From Rhizobium hidalgonense (GTDB lineage: Bacteria > Pseudomonadota > Alphaproteobacteria > Rhizobiales > Rhizobiaceae), in contig NZ_LODW01000044.1 of NCBI RefSeq assembly GCF_002914525.1, positions 1 to 64,000 of the forward strand: 64,000 nt of DNA, read 5' to 3'. Both the position numbers and the translations under genes were made by a program. Below are positions 35,456 through 43,948 of this stretch, one piece after another. A model generated the notes under the pieces. It was not told where the DNA came from and ran no database searches. It saw only the letters and a list, made by a program, of their open reading frames with translations. Positions within the stretch are counted from its first letter, which is position 1; each line of letters starts with the position of its first letter.

Positions 35456-36019
35456 ATGATCTTCGGGCTGTTCCGTAAGAAAAACAACAATCAGGCAATC
35501 GTCGACAGGCAATATGCGGTGCTGACGGCGGCCGCGCGCATGCCGGAGATTTATGAGCGGCTCAATGTGCCGGATACGGTCATGGGCCGTTTCGAGATGC
35601 TGTCGATCGCCATGATTCTATTTTTTCGCCGCACGCGCAGCTCCGCCACCAGCGGCCAGGAGATCGCCCAGGAGATCGTCGACGCCTTCTTCCAGGATAT
35701 CGACTACTCGATCCGCGAACTCGGCATCGGCGACAACAGCGTGCCGAAGCGCATGAAGAAGCTCGCCGGCATGTTTTACGGCCGGCTCGAAGCCTATTCG
35801 AAGGCGATGGATACCGGCGATACTGAAGCGCTCGCTCTCGCGCTCACGCGCAATATCTATCCGGAAAGCCCGGTGCCGGCCGATATGTCCGGCCTCGCCG
35901 GATGGATGATGGCCGCGGAAGCGCATTTGTCGGCCCTATCGGAAGAGGAGATCGCCACCGGTTCGGCAACGCTCCCGCCGGTCGCCAGCCCACCTGTCGC
36001 CAGCCCACCTGTCGCTTGA
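35456..36019 (+). CDS. ubiquinol-cytochrome c chaperone (CBP3 family)
   Basis: A 187-residue protein of the CBP3/UQCC1 family, which in mitochondria assists cytochrome b assembly into complex III; alphaproteobacterial members presumably assist the bc1 complex. Core blocks are IYERLNVPDTVMGRFEMLSIAMILFFRR (near 30-57), GDNSVPKRMKKLAGMFYGRLEAY (near 95-117) and ALALTRNIY (near 132). The C-terminus ends in PPVAS repeats from a 15-bp tandem repeat (35981-36015). DUF177 follows after 10 bases, the standard alphaproteobacterial pair. Confidence 0.88.
   Translation: MIFGLFRKKNNNQAIVDRQYAVLTAAARMPEIYERLNVPDTVMGRFEMLSIAMILFFRRTRSSATSGQEIAQEIVDAFFQDIDYSIRELGIGDNSVPKRMKKLAGMFYGRLEAYSKAMDTGDTEALALALTRNIYPESPVPADMSGLAGWMMAAEAHLSALSEEEIATGSATLPPVASPPVASPPVA
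35981..36015 (+). repeat. 15-bp in-frame tandem repeat at the 3' end of the CBP3 gene
   Basis: GTCGCCAGCCCACCT occurs twice in direct succession (35981-35995, 35996-36010), followed by a partial copy GTCGC (36011-36015) running into the TGA. It encodes VASPP-VASPP-VA and keeps frame, so copy-number change would only lengthen or shorten the tail. Confidence 0.9.
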
Positions 36020-36029
36020 GGAGGAAATC

Positions 36030-36584
36030 ATGAAGAACGATCGGGACGATGTTCCCTTCTCCTATCACGTCAAGGTCGGCCATATCTCGGCCAACCCGGT
36101 CGAGGTCCATGTCGAGGCCGACGCAAACGAATTGAAGGCGCTGGCCGCAAGCTGGAATGTCGTCTCGGTCGACGATCTCAGCGCCGATCTGCAGATTGCC
36201 CGCTGGAAGCGTGACGGCGTGCGCATCAGGGGCCGCGTGAAGGCGAAGATCGTCCAATCCTGCGTGGTGACGCTGGAGCCGGTCGAATCCGCCATCGACG
36301 AGAGCTTCGAGCAGATCTTCGTGCCGGAGGGTTCCAAGCTTGCCCGCCAGGCCGGCAATGATGCCGGCGAGATGTTGCTCGATCCCGACGGTCCCGATCT
36401 GCCCGAGACCTTTGTCGGCGATACGATCGATGCCGGCGAGGTGGTTGCCGAATTCGCCGCTCTCGCGATCGATCCCTATCCGCGCAAGGGGGGCATCGAA
36501 TTCGCAGGCCATATCGAGGATAGCGGCGAGGACGACAAAAAGCCTTCGGCTTTCGCGGCCCTCAAGGATTGGAAAAAGGACTGA
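36030..36584 (+). CDS. DUF177 (YceD-like) protein
   Basis: A 184-residue protein of the DUF177/YceD family. Members in other bacteria are linked to 23S rRNA/50S ribosome accumulation and usually precede rpmF-plsX-fabH. Here plsX-fabH follow directly and rpmF is absent. The family core is GRVKAKIVQSCVVTLEPVESAIDESFEQIFVP (split at about 68-100), the cysteine being typical. It lies 10 bases after the CBP3 gene. Confidence 0.88.
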   Translation: MKNDRDDVPFSYHVKVGHISANPVEVHVEADANELKALAASWNVVSVDDLSADLQIARWKRDGVRIRGRVKAKIVQSCVVTLEPVESAIDESFEQIFVPEGSKLARQAGNDAGEMLLDPDGPDLPETFVGDTIDAGEVVAEFAALAIDPYPRKGGIEFAGHIEDSGEDDKKPSAFAALKDWKKD

Positions 36585-36682
36585 AGCGCCTCTGGCATTT
36601 GACATAATTCAGTTGTAAGCGACGCCAAAACCGGTATTTTGGCCGAAATTTCGCCCTCGGCGAAAAGAAGGATCAGGGACGC

Positions 36683-37729
36683 GTGATCAGAATATCTCTC
36701 GACCTCATGGGTGGCGACTTTGGTCCCCAGGTTGTCATCCCCGGCGCCGCCAAGGCGCTGGATCGGCATCCGGATATTTCCTTCGTTTTCTACGGTCTCA
36801 AGGAACAATGCGATCCGGTCCTTGCCAAGTTTCCGAAGCTTAAGGAAAAATCGGTCTTTCATGATTGCGAGCTCGCGGTCAGCATGGAAGAGAAGCCGAG
36901 CCAGGCGTTGCGCCGCGGCCGCTATATCTCCACCATGTGGCGCTCGATCGAGGCGGTGAAGACGGGTGAAGCCGACGTCGCCGTCTCAGCCGGCAATACC
37001 GGCGCGCTGATGGCAATGGCGAAGTTCTGTCTGCGCACCATGGCCAATATCGAGCGCCCGGCGATCGCCGCGATCTGGCCGACGCTGAAAGGCGAGAGCA
37101 TCGTCCTCGACGTCGGAGCGACGATCGGCGCCGATGCGCAGCAACTGATGGATTTTGCCCTGATGGGCGGCGCCATGGCGCGGGCGCTATTCGAGGTCGA
37201 ACGGCCGACAGTCGGCCTTCTGAATGTCGGCGTCGAGGAGATGAAAGGCCAGGAGGAAGTCAAGGAGGCCGGCCGGCTGTTGCGCGAGGCGAACATCGAT
37301 TCGCTCGAATATTCCGGCTTCGTCGAGGGCAATGACCTTGGCAAGGGCACGGTCGACGTCGTCGTCACCGAAGGGTTCTCAGGCAATATCGCGCTGAAGA
37401 CGGCCGAAGGCACCGCCAAGCAGATCGGCGAATATCTGCGCGCTGCCATGTCGCGCACGCTGCTCGCCCGCATCGGCTATCTCTTCGCCAAAAGCGCCTT
37501 CGACATGCTTCGCGAGAAGCTCGATCCGAGCAAGGTCAATGGCGGCGTGTTTCTCGGCCTGAACGGCATCGTCATCAAGAGCCATGGCGGCGCGAATGCC
37601 GAAGGCATCGCCGCTGCCATCGAAGTCGGCTACGACATGGCCAAGAACGGCCTTAATCAGAAAATAGAAAACGATCTTAAGAAATATCATGCCAAGCGGC
37701 TGCCCCCGATGGGCCCGGAAGCTGCATGA
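36683..37729 (+). CDS. plsX: phosphate acyltransferase PlsX
   Basis: A 348-residue enzyme making acyl-phosphate from acyl-ACP for phospholipid synthesis. It starts at GTG 36683 ([16 protein letters not shown]) with AAGGATCAGGG as ribosome site. Family blocks: [10 protein letters not shown] at the start, [15 protein letters not shown] near 98, [13 protein letters not shown] and [12 protein letters not shown] near 235. It overlaps the longest possible fabH frame by four bases, so the two are co-transcribed. Confidence 0.96.
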   Translation: MIRISLDLMGGDFGPQVVIPGAAKALDRHPDISFVFYGLKEQCDPVLAKFPKLKEKSVFHDCELAVSMEEKPSQALRRGRYISTMWRSIEAVKTGEADVAVSAGNTGALMAMAKFCLRTMANIERPAIAAIWPTLKGESIVLDVGATIGADAQQLMDFALMGGAMARALFEVERPTVGLLNVGVEEMKGQEEVKEAGRLLREANIDSLEYSGFVEGNDLGKGTVDVVVTEGFSGNIALKTAEGTAKQIGEYLRAAMSRTLLARIGYLFAKSAFDMLREKLDPSKVNGGVFLGLNGIVIKSHGGANAEGIAAAIEVGYDMAKNGLNQKIENDLKKYHAKRLPPMGPEAA

Positions 37730-37749
37730 GCAATGGGGTTCAATCGAAT

Positions 37750-38721
37750 ATGATCCGTTCAGTGGTTCGCGGGTTCGGAGCCGCACTTCCGAAGCGCGTA
37801 ATGACCAATGGTGACATGGAGGCGATCGTCGATACGTCGGACGAATGGATCGTCCAACGCACCGGCATCCGCCAGCGTTATGTCGCCGGCGACGAAGAGA
37901 CGACGGCATCGCTCGGCGAGGCTGCCGCGCGTGCTGCCCTTGCCAATGGCGGCCTGACGCCAGCCGATATCGATCTGATCATCTGCGCCACCTCGACGCC
38001 TGACAACACCTTTCCGGCAACCTCGGTCAACATCCAGAACCGCCTCGGCATGAGCCACGGCTTTGCCTTCGACGTCCAGGCCGTCTGCACCGGTTTCGTC
38101 TATGCGGTTACGACAGCGGATGCCTATATCCGCGGCGGCCTTGCCAAGCGCGTTCTCGTTATTGGCGCTGAAACCTTTTCACGCATTCTCGACTGGAACG
38201 ACCGCACCACCTGCGTGCTGTTCGGCGATGGCGCCGGTGCGATCGTGCTCGAAGCGACGGAAGGCGAGGGCACCGTTGCTGATCGCGGCGTACTGACGGC
38301 GCATCTGCGCTCCGACGGCTCGCACAAGGACAAGCTTTATGTCGATGGCGGGCCGTCGTCGACGGGCACCGTCGGCAAGCTGCGCATGGAAGGCCGCGAG
38401 GTCTTCAAATACGCCGTCGGCATGATCACCGATGTCATTCAGGCTGCCTTCGATGCGACCGGCACCACCGCCGACGACCTCGACTGGCTGGTGCCGCATC
38501 AGGCCAATCGGCGCATTATCGACGGTTCGGCCAAGAAGCTGAACATCGATGCGGCGAAGGTCGTCATCACGGTCGATCTGCACGGCAATACCTCGGCGGC
38601 CTCGATCCCGCTCGCCCTTGCGACCGCTGCCGGCGACGGCCGCATCAAGAAGGGCGACCTGGTGATGCTCGAGGCGATGGGCGGCGGCTTCACCTGGGGC
38701 GCCGTTCTGCTGCGCTGGTAG
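37750..38721 (+). CDS. fabH: beta-ketoacyl-ACP synthase III
   Basis: A 323-residue enzyme starting fatty-acid elongation by condensing acetyl-CoA with malonyl-ACP. The catalytic triad is visible: Cys in AVCTGFVYA near 113, His in VPHQANRRI near 250 and Asn in HGNTSAAS near 281. ATG 37750 ([16 protein letters not shown]) gives the standard length; an in-frame ATG at 37726 overlapping the plsX stop is possible. ihfA follows with its own promoter. Confidence 0.96.
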   Translation: MIRSVVRGFGAALPKRVMTNGDMEAIVDTSDEWIVQRTGIRQRYVAGDEETTASLGEAAARAALANGGLTPADIDLIICATSTPDNTFPATSVNIQNRLGMSHGFAFDVQAVCTGFVYAVTTADAYIRGGLAKRVLVIGAETFSRILDWNDRTTCVLFGDGAGAIVLEATEGEGTVADRGVLTAHLRSDGSHKDKLYVDGGPSSTGTVGKLRMEGREVFKYAVGMITDVIQAAFDATGTTADDLDWLVPHQANRRIIDGSAKKLNIDAAKVVITVDLHGNTSAASIPLALATAAGDGRIKKGDLVMLEAMGGGFTWGAVLLRW

Positions 38722-38754
38722 GCGTAAATCCAAAAAACTGGCGGCGAACAAGAG

Positions 38755-38782
38755 CTTGACCGTAAGGCGCAAGACAAATACT
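38755..38782 (+). promoter_or_regulatory. putative ihfA promoter
   Basis: CTTGAC at 38755-38760 matches the rhizobial housekeeping -35; AATACT at 38777-38782 is a plausible -10 with a 16-base spacer. It lies 44 bases before the ihfA ATG. Confidence 0.45.
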
Positions 38783-38825
38783 CTTTGCGCGATTTCACAA
38801 AATATTTGTAATGGGCGGGGAAACC

Positions 38826-39164
38826 ATGACCGGAAAGACAGTGACGCGAGCAGACCTGGCGGAATCCGTTTTCCGCAAGGTTGGGCTTTCCCGGACCGAA
38901 TCTGCGGAACTTGTGGAAACCGTCATCGACGAAGTTTGCAACGCCATCGTGCGGGGTGAAACCGTCAAGCTGTCCTCTTTCGCCACCTTCCAGGTGCGCG
39001 ACAAGAACGAGCGGATCGGCCGCAACCCGAAGACCGGCGAGGAGGTTCCGATTTCTCCCCGCCGGGTCATGACTTTCAAGGCGTCGAACGTGCTGAAGAC
39101 TCGTATCCTCAAGGCGCATGTCTCCCGCAAGGTCAAGCTGAAGCCGCAAAATCCGGCATCCTGA
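38826..39164 (+). CDS. ihfA: integration host factor subunit alpha
   Basis: A 112-residue DNA-bending protein of the HU/IHF family. It begins [25 protein letters not shown]; the DNA-contact arm is [23 protein letters not shown] near 64-86, containing the R-NPKTG-E signature. ATG 38826 is chosen by alignment with the family; an upstream ATG at 38811 would add five residues. Its place after fabH and before a MerR gene is the usual alphaproteobacterial order. Confidence 0.95.
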   Translation: MTGKTVTRADLAESVFRKVGLSRTESAELVETVIDEVCNAIVRGETVKLSSFATFQVRDKNERIGRNPKTGEEVPISPRRVMTFKASNVLKTRILKAHVSRKVKLKPQNPAS

Positions 39165-39313
39165 TCATCGGCTTCCCGTCTTTAAACGGTGTTTTTTCCC
39201 TTCGCACCGTGCTGCGTTGTGCGCAACGTCGAGACATGACTTGAATTGTCGGCGCCAAACCGTTGAAATATGATGAGTCGCCGTAAGATCGAGCCGCGAG
39301 GTCGCGTAGCAGT

Positions 39314-39853
39314 ATGACGTTGGACAAGAGCCCCGATGCCTTTCGCACCATCAGCGAAGTCGCAGACGATCTTGATCTGCCGCAGCATGTGCTGCGCTTC
39401 TGGGAGACGCGTTTTCCCCAGATAAAGCCGATGAAGCGCGGCGGCGGCCGTCGCTACTACCGGCCCGAGGATGTGGATCTCCTCAAGGGCATCCGGCATT
39501 TGCTCTATGATCACGGTTATACGATCAAGGGTGTGCAGAAGCTTCTGAAAACCAACGGCAACAAGTTCGTCATATCGGTCGGCCACGGCGATCTCGCTAG
39601 TGTCGAGGCGCTTGCGTCGGGTGTGCAGGAGGCGAGCGCCGGGGAACCGCGCGTCGGCATGGCCGATGAAGACCAGATTGTCGGCCGCGCCAAGCCGCCG
39701 ATTACCCGCCGCTTCTTCAATTTTGTGGCTGGTGAGGACGAGCAGGAAGTCTCGATCGGCAAGTCAAGCGTCGGCAAGGAAGACAGGGCATTGCTGCAGG
39801 AGGCGCTCTACGACCTGCTGGAGTGCAAACGTCTGCTCGATCAGGTGCGCTGA
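39314..39853 (+). CDS. MerR-family transcriptional regulator
   Basis: A 179-residue regulator with an N-terminal MerR winged helix ([40 protein letters not shown] as separate blocks over 13-55) and no cysteine-rich effector domain. The C-terminal 90 residues are variable. This gene regularly follows ihfA in alphaproteobacteria; its targets are unknown. Confidence 0.9.
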   Translation: MTLDKSPDAFRTISEVADDLDLPQHVLRFWETRFPQIKPMKRGGGRRYYRPEDVDLLKGIRHLLYDHGYTIKGVQKLLKTNGNKFVISVGHGDLASVEALASGVQEASAGEPRVGMADEDQIVGRAKPPITRRFFNFVAGEDEQEVSIGKSSVGKEDRALLQEALYDLLECKRLLDQVR

Positions 39854-39919
39854 CCGGAACTCTTTAATTTTATGCGCGTCGTTATCCCGGAATCGCTGCA
39901 CGCTTCCCGGCAACACACG

Positions 39920-40267
39920 TCAGGTTCCAGTAAGCCGCTTCATCGTCTGTTCGAGTTCGCTGAGCTGGAAAGGTTTTTGCAGCACCGGCAATGTGGTCGG
40001 GCTGCTGCCGGCAGGGGCGGCGCCGTATCCCGTCGCGTAGACATAGGGTTTGCCGCGTTCGTCGAGCAGTTTTGCGACCGGCAGCGAGCTTTGACCGGCA
40101 AGCGAGACGTCGAGAATGGCAGCGTCGAATTCCGTGTCCCTGGCGGCTGCCAGCGCCCGTTCCAGATCGGGCGCGCTGGCGCAAACCCGATAGCCGAGAT
40201 CGGCGAGCATATCCTCGAGCAGCATGGCAATCAGCGCATCGTCTTCGACGATGAATATGTCTTTCAT
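39920..40267 (-). CDS. single-domain response regulator
   Basis: A 115-residue CheY-like receiver: acidic pocket VEDD (7-10), phosphoacceptor D53 in AAILDVSLAG, and conserved lysine in LQKPFQ near 99. No output domain. ATG 40267 (MKDIFIVEDD) is chosen over longer frames. It is divergent from a hybrid histidine kinase 270 bases away, so a phosphorelay partnership is plausible. The FDAAILDVSLAG type is common in rhizobial HWE/hybrid-kinase systems. Confidence 0.88.
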   Translation of the reverse strand: MKDIFIVEDDALIAMLLEDMLADLGYRVCASAPDLERALAAARDTEFDAAILDVSLAGQSSLPVAKLLDERGKPYVYATGYGAAPAGSSPTTLPVLQKPFQLSELEQTMKRLTGT

Positions 40268-40537
40268 GTTCGCGTCCACCCATTTCCCCTTGCCGGGCAT
40301 GCGGATTTATGTGGACTCCATGCACGGCTCGTCAAGATGTCCTACCCGGTAGTGCGAGAAACAGCATATTGCCGGGTGAAATTCGATGTGTAAAAGCTGG
40401 AATGCCGCCTGCACAACGGCGGCTGCATAATTCCTTCAATCAGAATCGATTTTGGGATTAAACTCTGCAGCAATTCAAAGTGTTACGGCGCCATTTGCGC
40501 ATCTGAAAAGACGCGGCGCCGTGAGGAGGGGTCTGGA

Positions 40538-42184
40538 ATGGATTTGCTGAGTGCCACGGATTGGCTGCGCCATAGGCCGGGTTATACATATCCGTTGGCC
40601 GTTGCCTTCGTTGGCCTGACATTTCTTCTGAGGCTTGCCGTCAGCGACTATCTCTCCGGTTTTCCCTTCCTGAGCTTCCTTCCGGCGATATTGCTGGCGA
40701 GTTTCATAGGCGGCGCCGGGCCGGGCTTTGTCGCGGCAATACTGGCCGCCTTCATCGTCCAGCAGTTTTTCGTCGAGCCGCACAATATCTTCTGGCCGGT
40801 CAGCGCCGGCCAATGGGTTGGGCTGTCGACCTATCTCATCAATGCGGTCATCATCGTCGGGCTGATGGAGTTGATCATCAAAGCGCATGGCCGGCAGAGC
40901 CGGCTCCGCAACGAGCTCAACAGTTTCAACACGCGCCTCGAACAGACAGTGGTTCAGCGCACCGCCGAACTCAGGCACGAGATGGAAGAGAATGCCGCCG
41001 CACAGGCGCAGGTCCGCCAGTTGCAGAAGATGGAGACGATCGGTCAGCTCACAGGCGGCGTCGCGCATGATTTCAATAACATGCTGGCGATCATCATCGG
41101 CAACCTCGACCTCGCCCAGCGGCGCATGACGGGGCATGAGGATCCGCGCCTGCTGAATTCTATCCAGAATGCTAAAGACGGCGCCCAGAGGGCAGCGGTT
41201 CTGACCGCGCGCCTTCTCGCTTTCTCGCGCCAGCAGCCGCTTGCCCCTGAGGTGATCGATCTCAACAAGCTGGTCGGCGGCATGTCGGAGTTGCTGCGGC
41301 GTACCCTCGGCGAGCACATCCGGATCGAGACCGTGCTCGCTGGCGGCCTTTGGCCGAGTTTTGCCGATTTGAGCCAGCTTGAGAATGCCATCCTGAACCT
41401 TGCCGTCAACGCCCGCGACGCCATGCCCGGCGGCGGACATCTTACCATCGAGACCGCAAATACCGAACTCGACGAGCGATATTCCCGCATGCATTCGGAG
41501 GTCGAGGCCGGCCAATATGTAATGATCAGCATCACCGACACCGGCACCGGCATGTCGCCTGACGTGATCGACCGGGCATTCGACCCGTTCTACACCACCA
41601 AGGGTCCCGGCAAGGGCACTGGTCTCGGCCTCAGCCAGGTTTATGGCTACATCAAGCAGAGCGGTGGCCACATCAAGATCTATTCGGAGATCGACAGGGG
41701 CACGACGGTAAAGATCTACCTACCCCGGCATGTCGGGGCGACGGACGCCAGGTTCAATGCGGCTGGCGCCCAGCCTATTCCTCAGGGCAGCGTCAACGAT
41801 ACCATCCTGGTGGTGGAGGATGATGAGAACGTCCGCATGATGACCGCCGAAAGCCTGCATGAACTTGGTTACACCGTGTTGCAGGCGGCAAGCGGTATGG
41901 AGGCGCTTCTGCTTCTGGAAGAAAATCGGGAGGTCGATCTGATCTTCACCGATATCGTCATGCCGCAGATGAGCGGACGCCAGCTTGCCGATATTGTTCA
42001 GGAAAAATGGCCGGCGATCCGCATCCTCTACACGACGGGCTACACCCGCAATGCCATCGTCCATAACGGGGTGCTCGATCATGGTGTCTCCCTGCTCGCC
42101 AAGCCTTTCAGCCTGGAGCAGCTCGCCCACAAGATCCGCGAACTTCTGAATGTGCCGGCGAGAATGGAAGATGAGAGGACGTGA
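40538..42184 (+). CDS. membrane hybrid sensor histidine kinase
   Basis: A 548-residue hybrid kinase. Residues 18-115 form a four-helix membrane module of the DUF4118/KdpD type; 120-165 is a coiled coil; the HisKA phosphoacceptor is H177 in GGVAHDFNNML; the HATPase domain spans about 280-400 (NLAVNARDAMPGGG, DTGTGMS, GKGTGLGLS); a receiver fills 420-540 with phosphoacceptor D472 in IFTDIVMPQ. There is no periplasmic sensor domain, so the stimulus may act in the membrane. Divergent from the single-domain regulator. Confidence 0.92.
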   Translation: MDLLSATDWLRHRPGYTYPLAVAFVGLTFLLRLAVSDYLSGFPFLSFLPAILLASFIGGAGPGFVAAILAAFIVQQFFVEPHNIFWPVSAGQWVGLSTYLINAVIIVGLMELIIKAHGRQSRLRNELNSFNTRLEQTVVQRTAELRHEMEENAAAQAQVRQLQKMETIGQLTGGVAHDFNNMLAIIIGNLDLAQRRMTGHEDPRLLNSIQNAKDGAQRAAVLTARLLAFSRQQPLAPEVIDLNKLVGGMSELLRRTLGEHIRIETVLAGGLWPSFADLSQLENAILNLAVNARDAMPGGGHLTIETANTELDERYSRMHSEVEAGQYVMISITDTGTGMSPDVIDRAFDPFYTTKGPGKGTGLGLSQVYGYIKQSGGHIKIYSEIDRGTTVKIYLPRHVGATDARFNAAGAQPIPQGSVNDTILVVEDDENVRMMTAESLHELGYTVLQAASGMEALLLLEENREVDLIFTDIVMPQMSGRQLADIVQEKWPAIRILYTTGYTRNAIVHNGVLDHGVSLLAKPFSLEQLAHKIRELLNVPARMEDERT

Positions 42185-42223
42185 AGCCGCACCACGGCCG
42201 CACATCCACTGTTGGCGACCGCG

Positions 42224-42538
42224 TTATTCCAGAACCTGGATCACGCGGTGCGTCTTCGGCTCGACGATGACGCGCCGCTCATTGATGACAGTATAGCCAT
42301 AGCCGTCAATATTCGGCACGGTATGTACTTCGACGGTATCGGGCAGCGTCGCGCCGACCGCGATATCGCCTTCATAGACGGCGGACGGCGTGTTTTGTTC
42401 CATCACATAGGTGCGAACTTCGCCCGGCAACACGACGGAGCCGGTCGGCGCGGGATCGGTGATGATGACAGTGCTCTGCGCGAAGGCGGCGGAGCTGATG
42501 GTCAGCACGGCGGCGGCAGCCAGCATGATGGTGCGCAC
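42224..42538 (-). CDS. DUF1236-type exported protein
   Basis: A 104-residue protein with a signal peptide (MRTIMLAAAAVLTISSAAFA). The mature part contains the DUF1236 pattern: VRTYVMEQNTPSAVYEGDIAVGATLPDTVEVHTVP and a terminal YTVINERRVIVEPKTHRVIQVL. DUF1236 proteins are periplasmic, abundant in Rhizobiales and of unknown function. It converges with the histidine kinase gene 39 bases away. Confidence 0.85.
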   Translation of the reverse strand: MRTIMLAAAAVLTISSAAFAQSTVIITDPAPTGSVVLPGEVRTYVMEQNTPSAVYEGDIAVGATLPDTVEVHTVPNIDGYGYTVINERRVIVEPKTHRVIQVLE

Positions 42539-42848
42539 GGGATGTTCTCCTTTTTAACCTAAGACATCAAGGCAACGCCGGCCGTACGGCATAGTTCCGC
42601 GCCGGCTCTTCTTGGCGGAAGGCAGGCGCCAGGCCTGCAAGATATTGCTAAACCAAATTATGCACCATACGGTTGATCTGTCCGAATCACGGTCAGTGCG
42701 AGTCCGTCCGGCGGCAGGGCCGGGTGTTTACTCTTCATTAACCATGTTGGCGATTTATACCCTGTGAACGGCCGTGTGGTCGTTGATTCGAAGGTCCGTC
42801 GCGTTTTGCGAATGGATATCTGGAAAGACGATTGCGGCGGCTCGAGAC
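42539..42848. promoter_or_regulatory. intergenic region upstream of bcsN
   Basis: A 310-base gap between the DUF1236 gene (minus) and bcsN (plus). It holds GC-rich inverted stretches near 42576-42630 and the octamer TTAACCAT at about 42737, which resembles a CtrA half-site; this single match is weak evidence. Promoters for both genes must lie here. Confidence 0.4.
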
Positions 42849-43841
42849 ATGCGTTTGCGGAAGACGATATCGCTGGTGGCCGTATTGGGCATGATGGCCG
42901 GCTGTACGTCGACAGGCGGTGTGCGCGAGCCCTCCGGGCCGGAGACCGTGGCGCCTGAAAAGGCGCTGGTCCTGCCGCCGCCCGGCGGCCCGTCGATCGT
43001 CAGCGTCGTCGAGCGCAAGCGTGGCAACGGCGTCGAACAGACGGTTTCCTTGTTTACGTCATCCTCCGTTCCCGGCCAGAATTTCCTGAAGGTCCAGTTT
43101 TTCGGCGCATCCGGGGCCAACCCCGGCACCGGCAATGCCAGCTTCAGCATGATCAACGAGAGCGGCATTGCCCGCGAGGTGGCGCGCTCGGCCCCCGGCG
43201 TGCCCATGGCGACGTCGGCGACCTTCCTGCAGAACAGCTATGGCCCCTTCGGTTATGCCTCCGGCCGCAGCCGTGCCGGCGACACCTGCCTCTATGCCTG
43301 GCAGCAGATCCGCTCAAGCGTCAACGCCACCAGCCGGGCGCGCAACTTCGGCATGATCCAGCTGCGCCTGCGTCTCTGCGACGCGAACGCCAGCGAGCGC
43401 CAGCTGCTTAGCATCGTCTATGGTTACACCATAGTCGGTAGCTTCGACGGAGTGATCTGGAATCCTTACGGCAATCCGCCGCCCGCCGATGCCGCGCTGG
43501 GGCGCACCGGCGAGCCGATCTATCCTGACCAGGGCGGTTATCGCGCCAGCCCGATGCCGATCGGCTACGAGCCGGCGCCCGCCATTGTCAGCCGGCCGCG
43601 GGCGGTTTTGCCCCGCAGCGCTTCGACCCCGCAACCGGCGCAAGGCCCCGCACCGATGCCTCCGCCCATCGGCCCGCGTGTGCCGCTGCCCGGCGAGGCG
43701 CCGCAGGCGAGGGCAACGCCGGATGCGGCAGCCGCGCCGCCCGAACAACCGGTCGTACAATCCGCAAGAGCGATCGGCGTCGCTGTGCCATCGCCGGACT
43801 GCATAGGCGACGCGGCCATGACGGCCGCCTGCCGGAGATAG
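42849..43841 (+). CDS. bcsN: cellulose biosynthesis protein BcsN
   Basis: A 330-residue lipoprotein: MRLRKTISLVAVLGMMAGC places the lipidated cysteine at residue 19. It matches BcsN, the gene preceding bcsA in alphaproteobacterial cellulose operons; its role in synthesis is not well defined. Middle blocks include AGDTCLYAWQQIRS and NFGMIQLRLRLC (paired cysteines), and the C-terminal 100 residues are proline/alanine-rich and probably disordered. ATG 42849 is preferred to upstream in-frame starts because of the lipoprotein signal. The stop overlaps the repeat at 43841. Confidence 0.85.
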   Translation: MRLRKTISLVAVLGMMAGCTSTGGVREPSGPETVAPEKALVLPPPGGPSIVSVVERKRGNGVEQTVSLFTSSSVPGQNFLKVQFFGASGANPGTGNASFSMINESGIAREVARSAPGVPMATSATFLQNSYGPFGYASGRSRAGDTCLYAWQQIRSSVNATSRARNFGMIQLRLRLCDANASERQLLSIVYGYTIVGSFDGVIWNPYGNPPPADAALGRTGEPIYPDQGGYRASPMPIGYEPAPAIVSRPRAVLPRSASTPQPAQGPAPMPPPIGPRVPLPGEAPQARATPDAAAAPPEQPVVQSARAIGVAVPSPDCIGDAAMTAACRR

Positions 43842-43888
43842 AGCATGATGCCGAAAAGTGTGGGTGGTTATCGGACGGCATCCTGTTC
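43841..43888. repeat. palindromic repeat between bcsN and bcsA
   Basis: GAGCATGATGCCG (43841-43853) is an imperfect inverted repeat of CGGCATCCTGTTC (43876-43888), 11 of 13 positions. The GAGCATGATGCCGAAAAGTGTG string is a widely dispersed rhizobial intergenic element in my experience. It lies in the 107-base gap between two operon genes, with the bcsN stop at its first base. Confidence 0.65.
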
Positions 43889-43948
43889 CAGTGAGCATAC
43901 CCGGAGCGCCGAAGGGCGCCTCGGTTGAGCAATTTCGAAGGAACGTCG

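Noticed and set aside
42737..42744. CtrA binding site before bcsN
   Set aside because: Only a single TTAACCAT half-site; no second half at the required spacing, so it is mentioned only as weak context.
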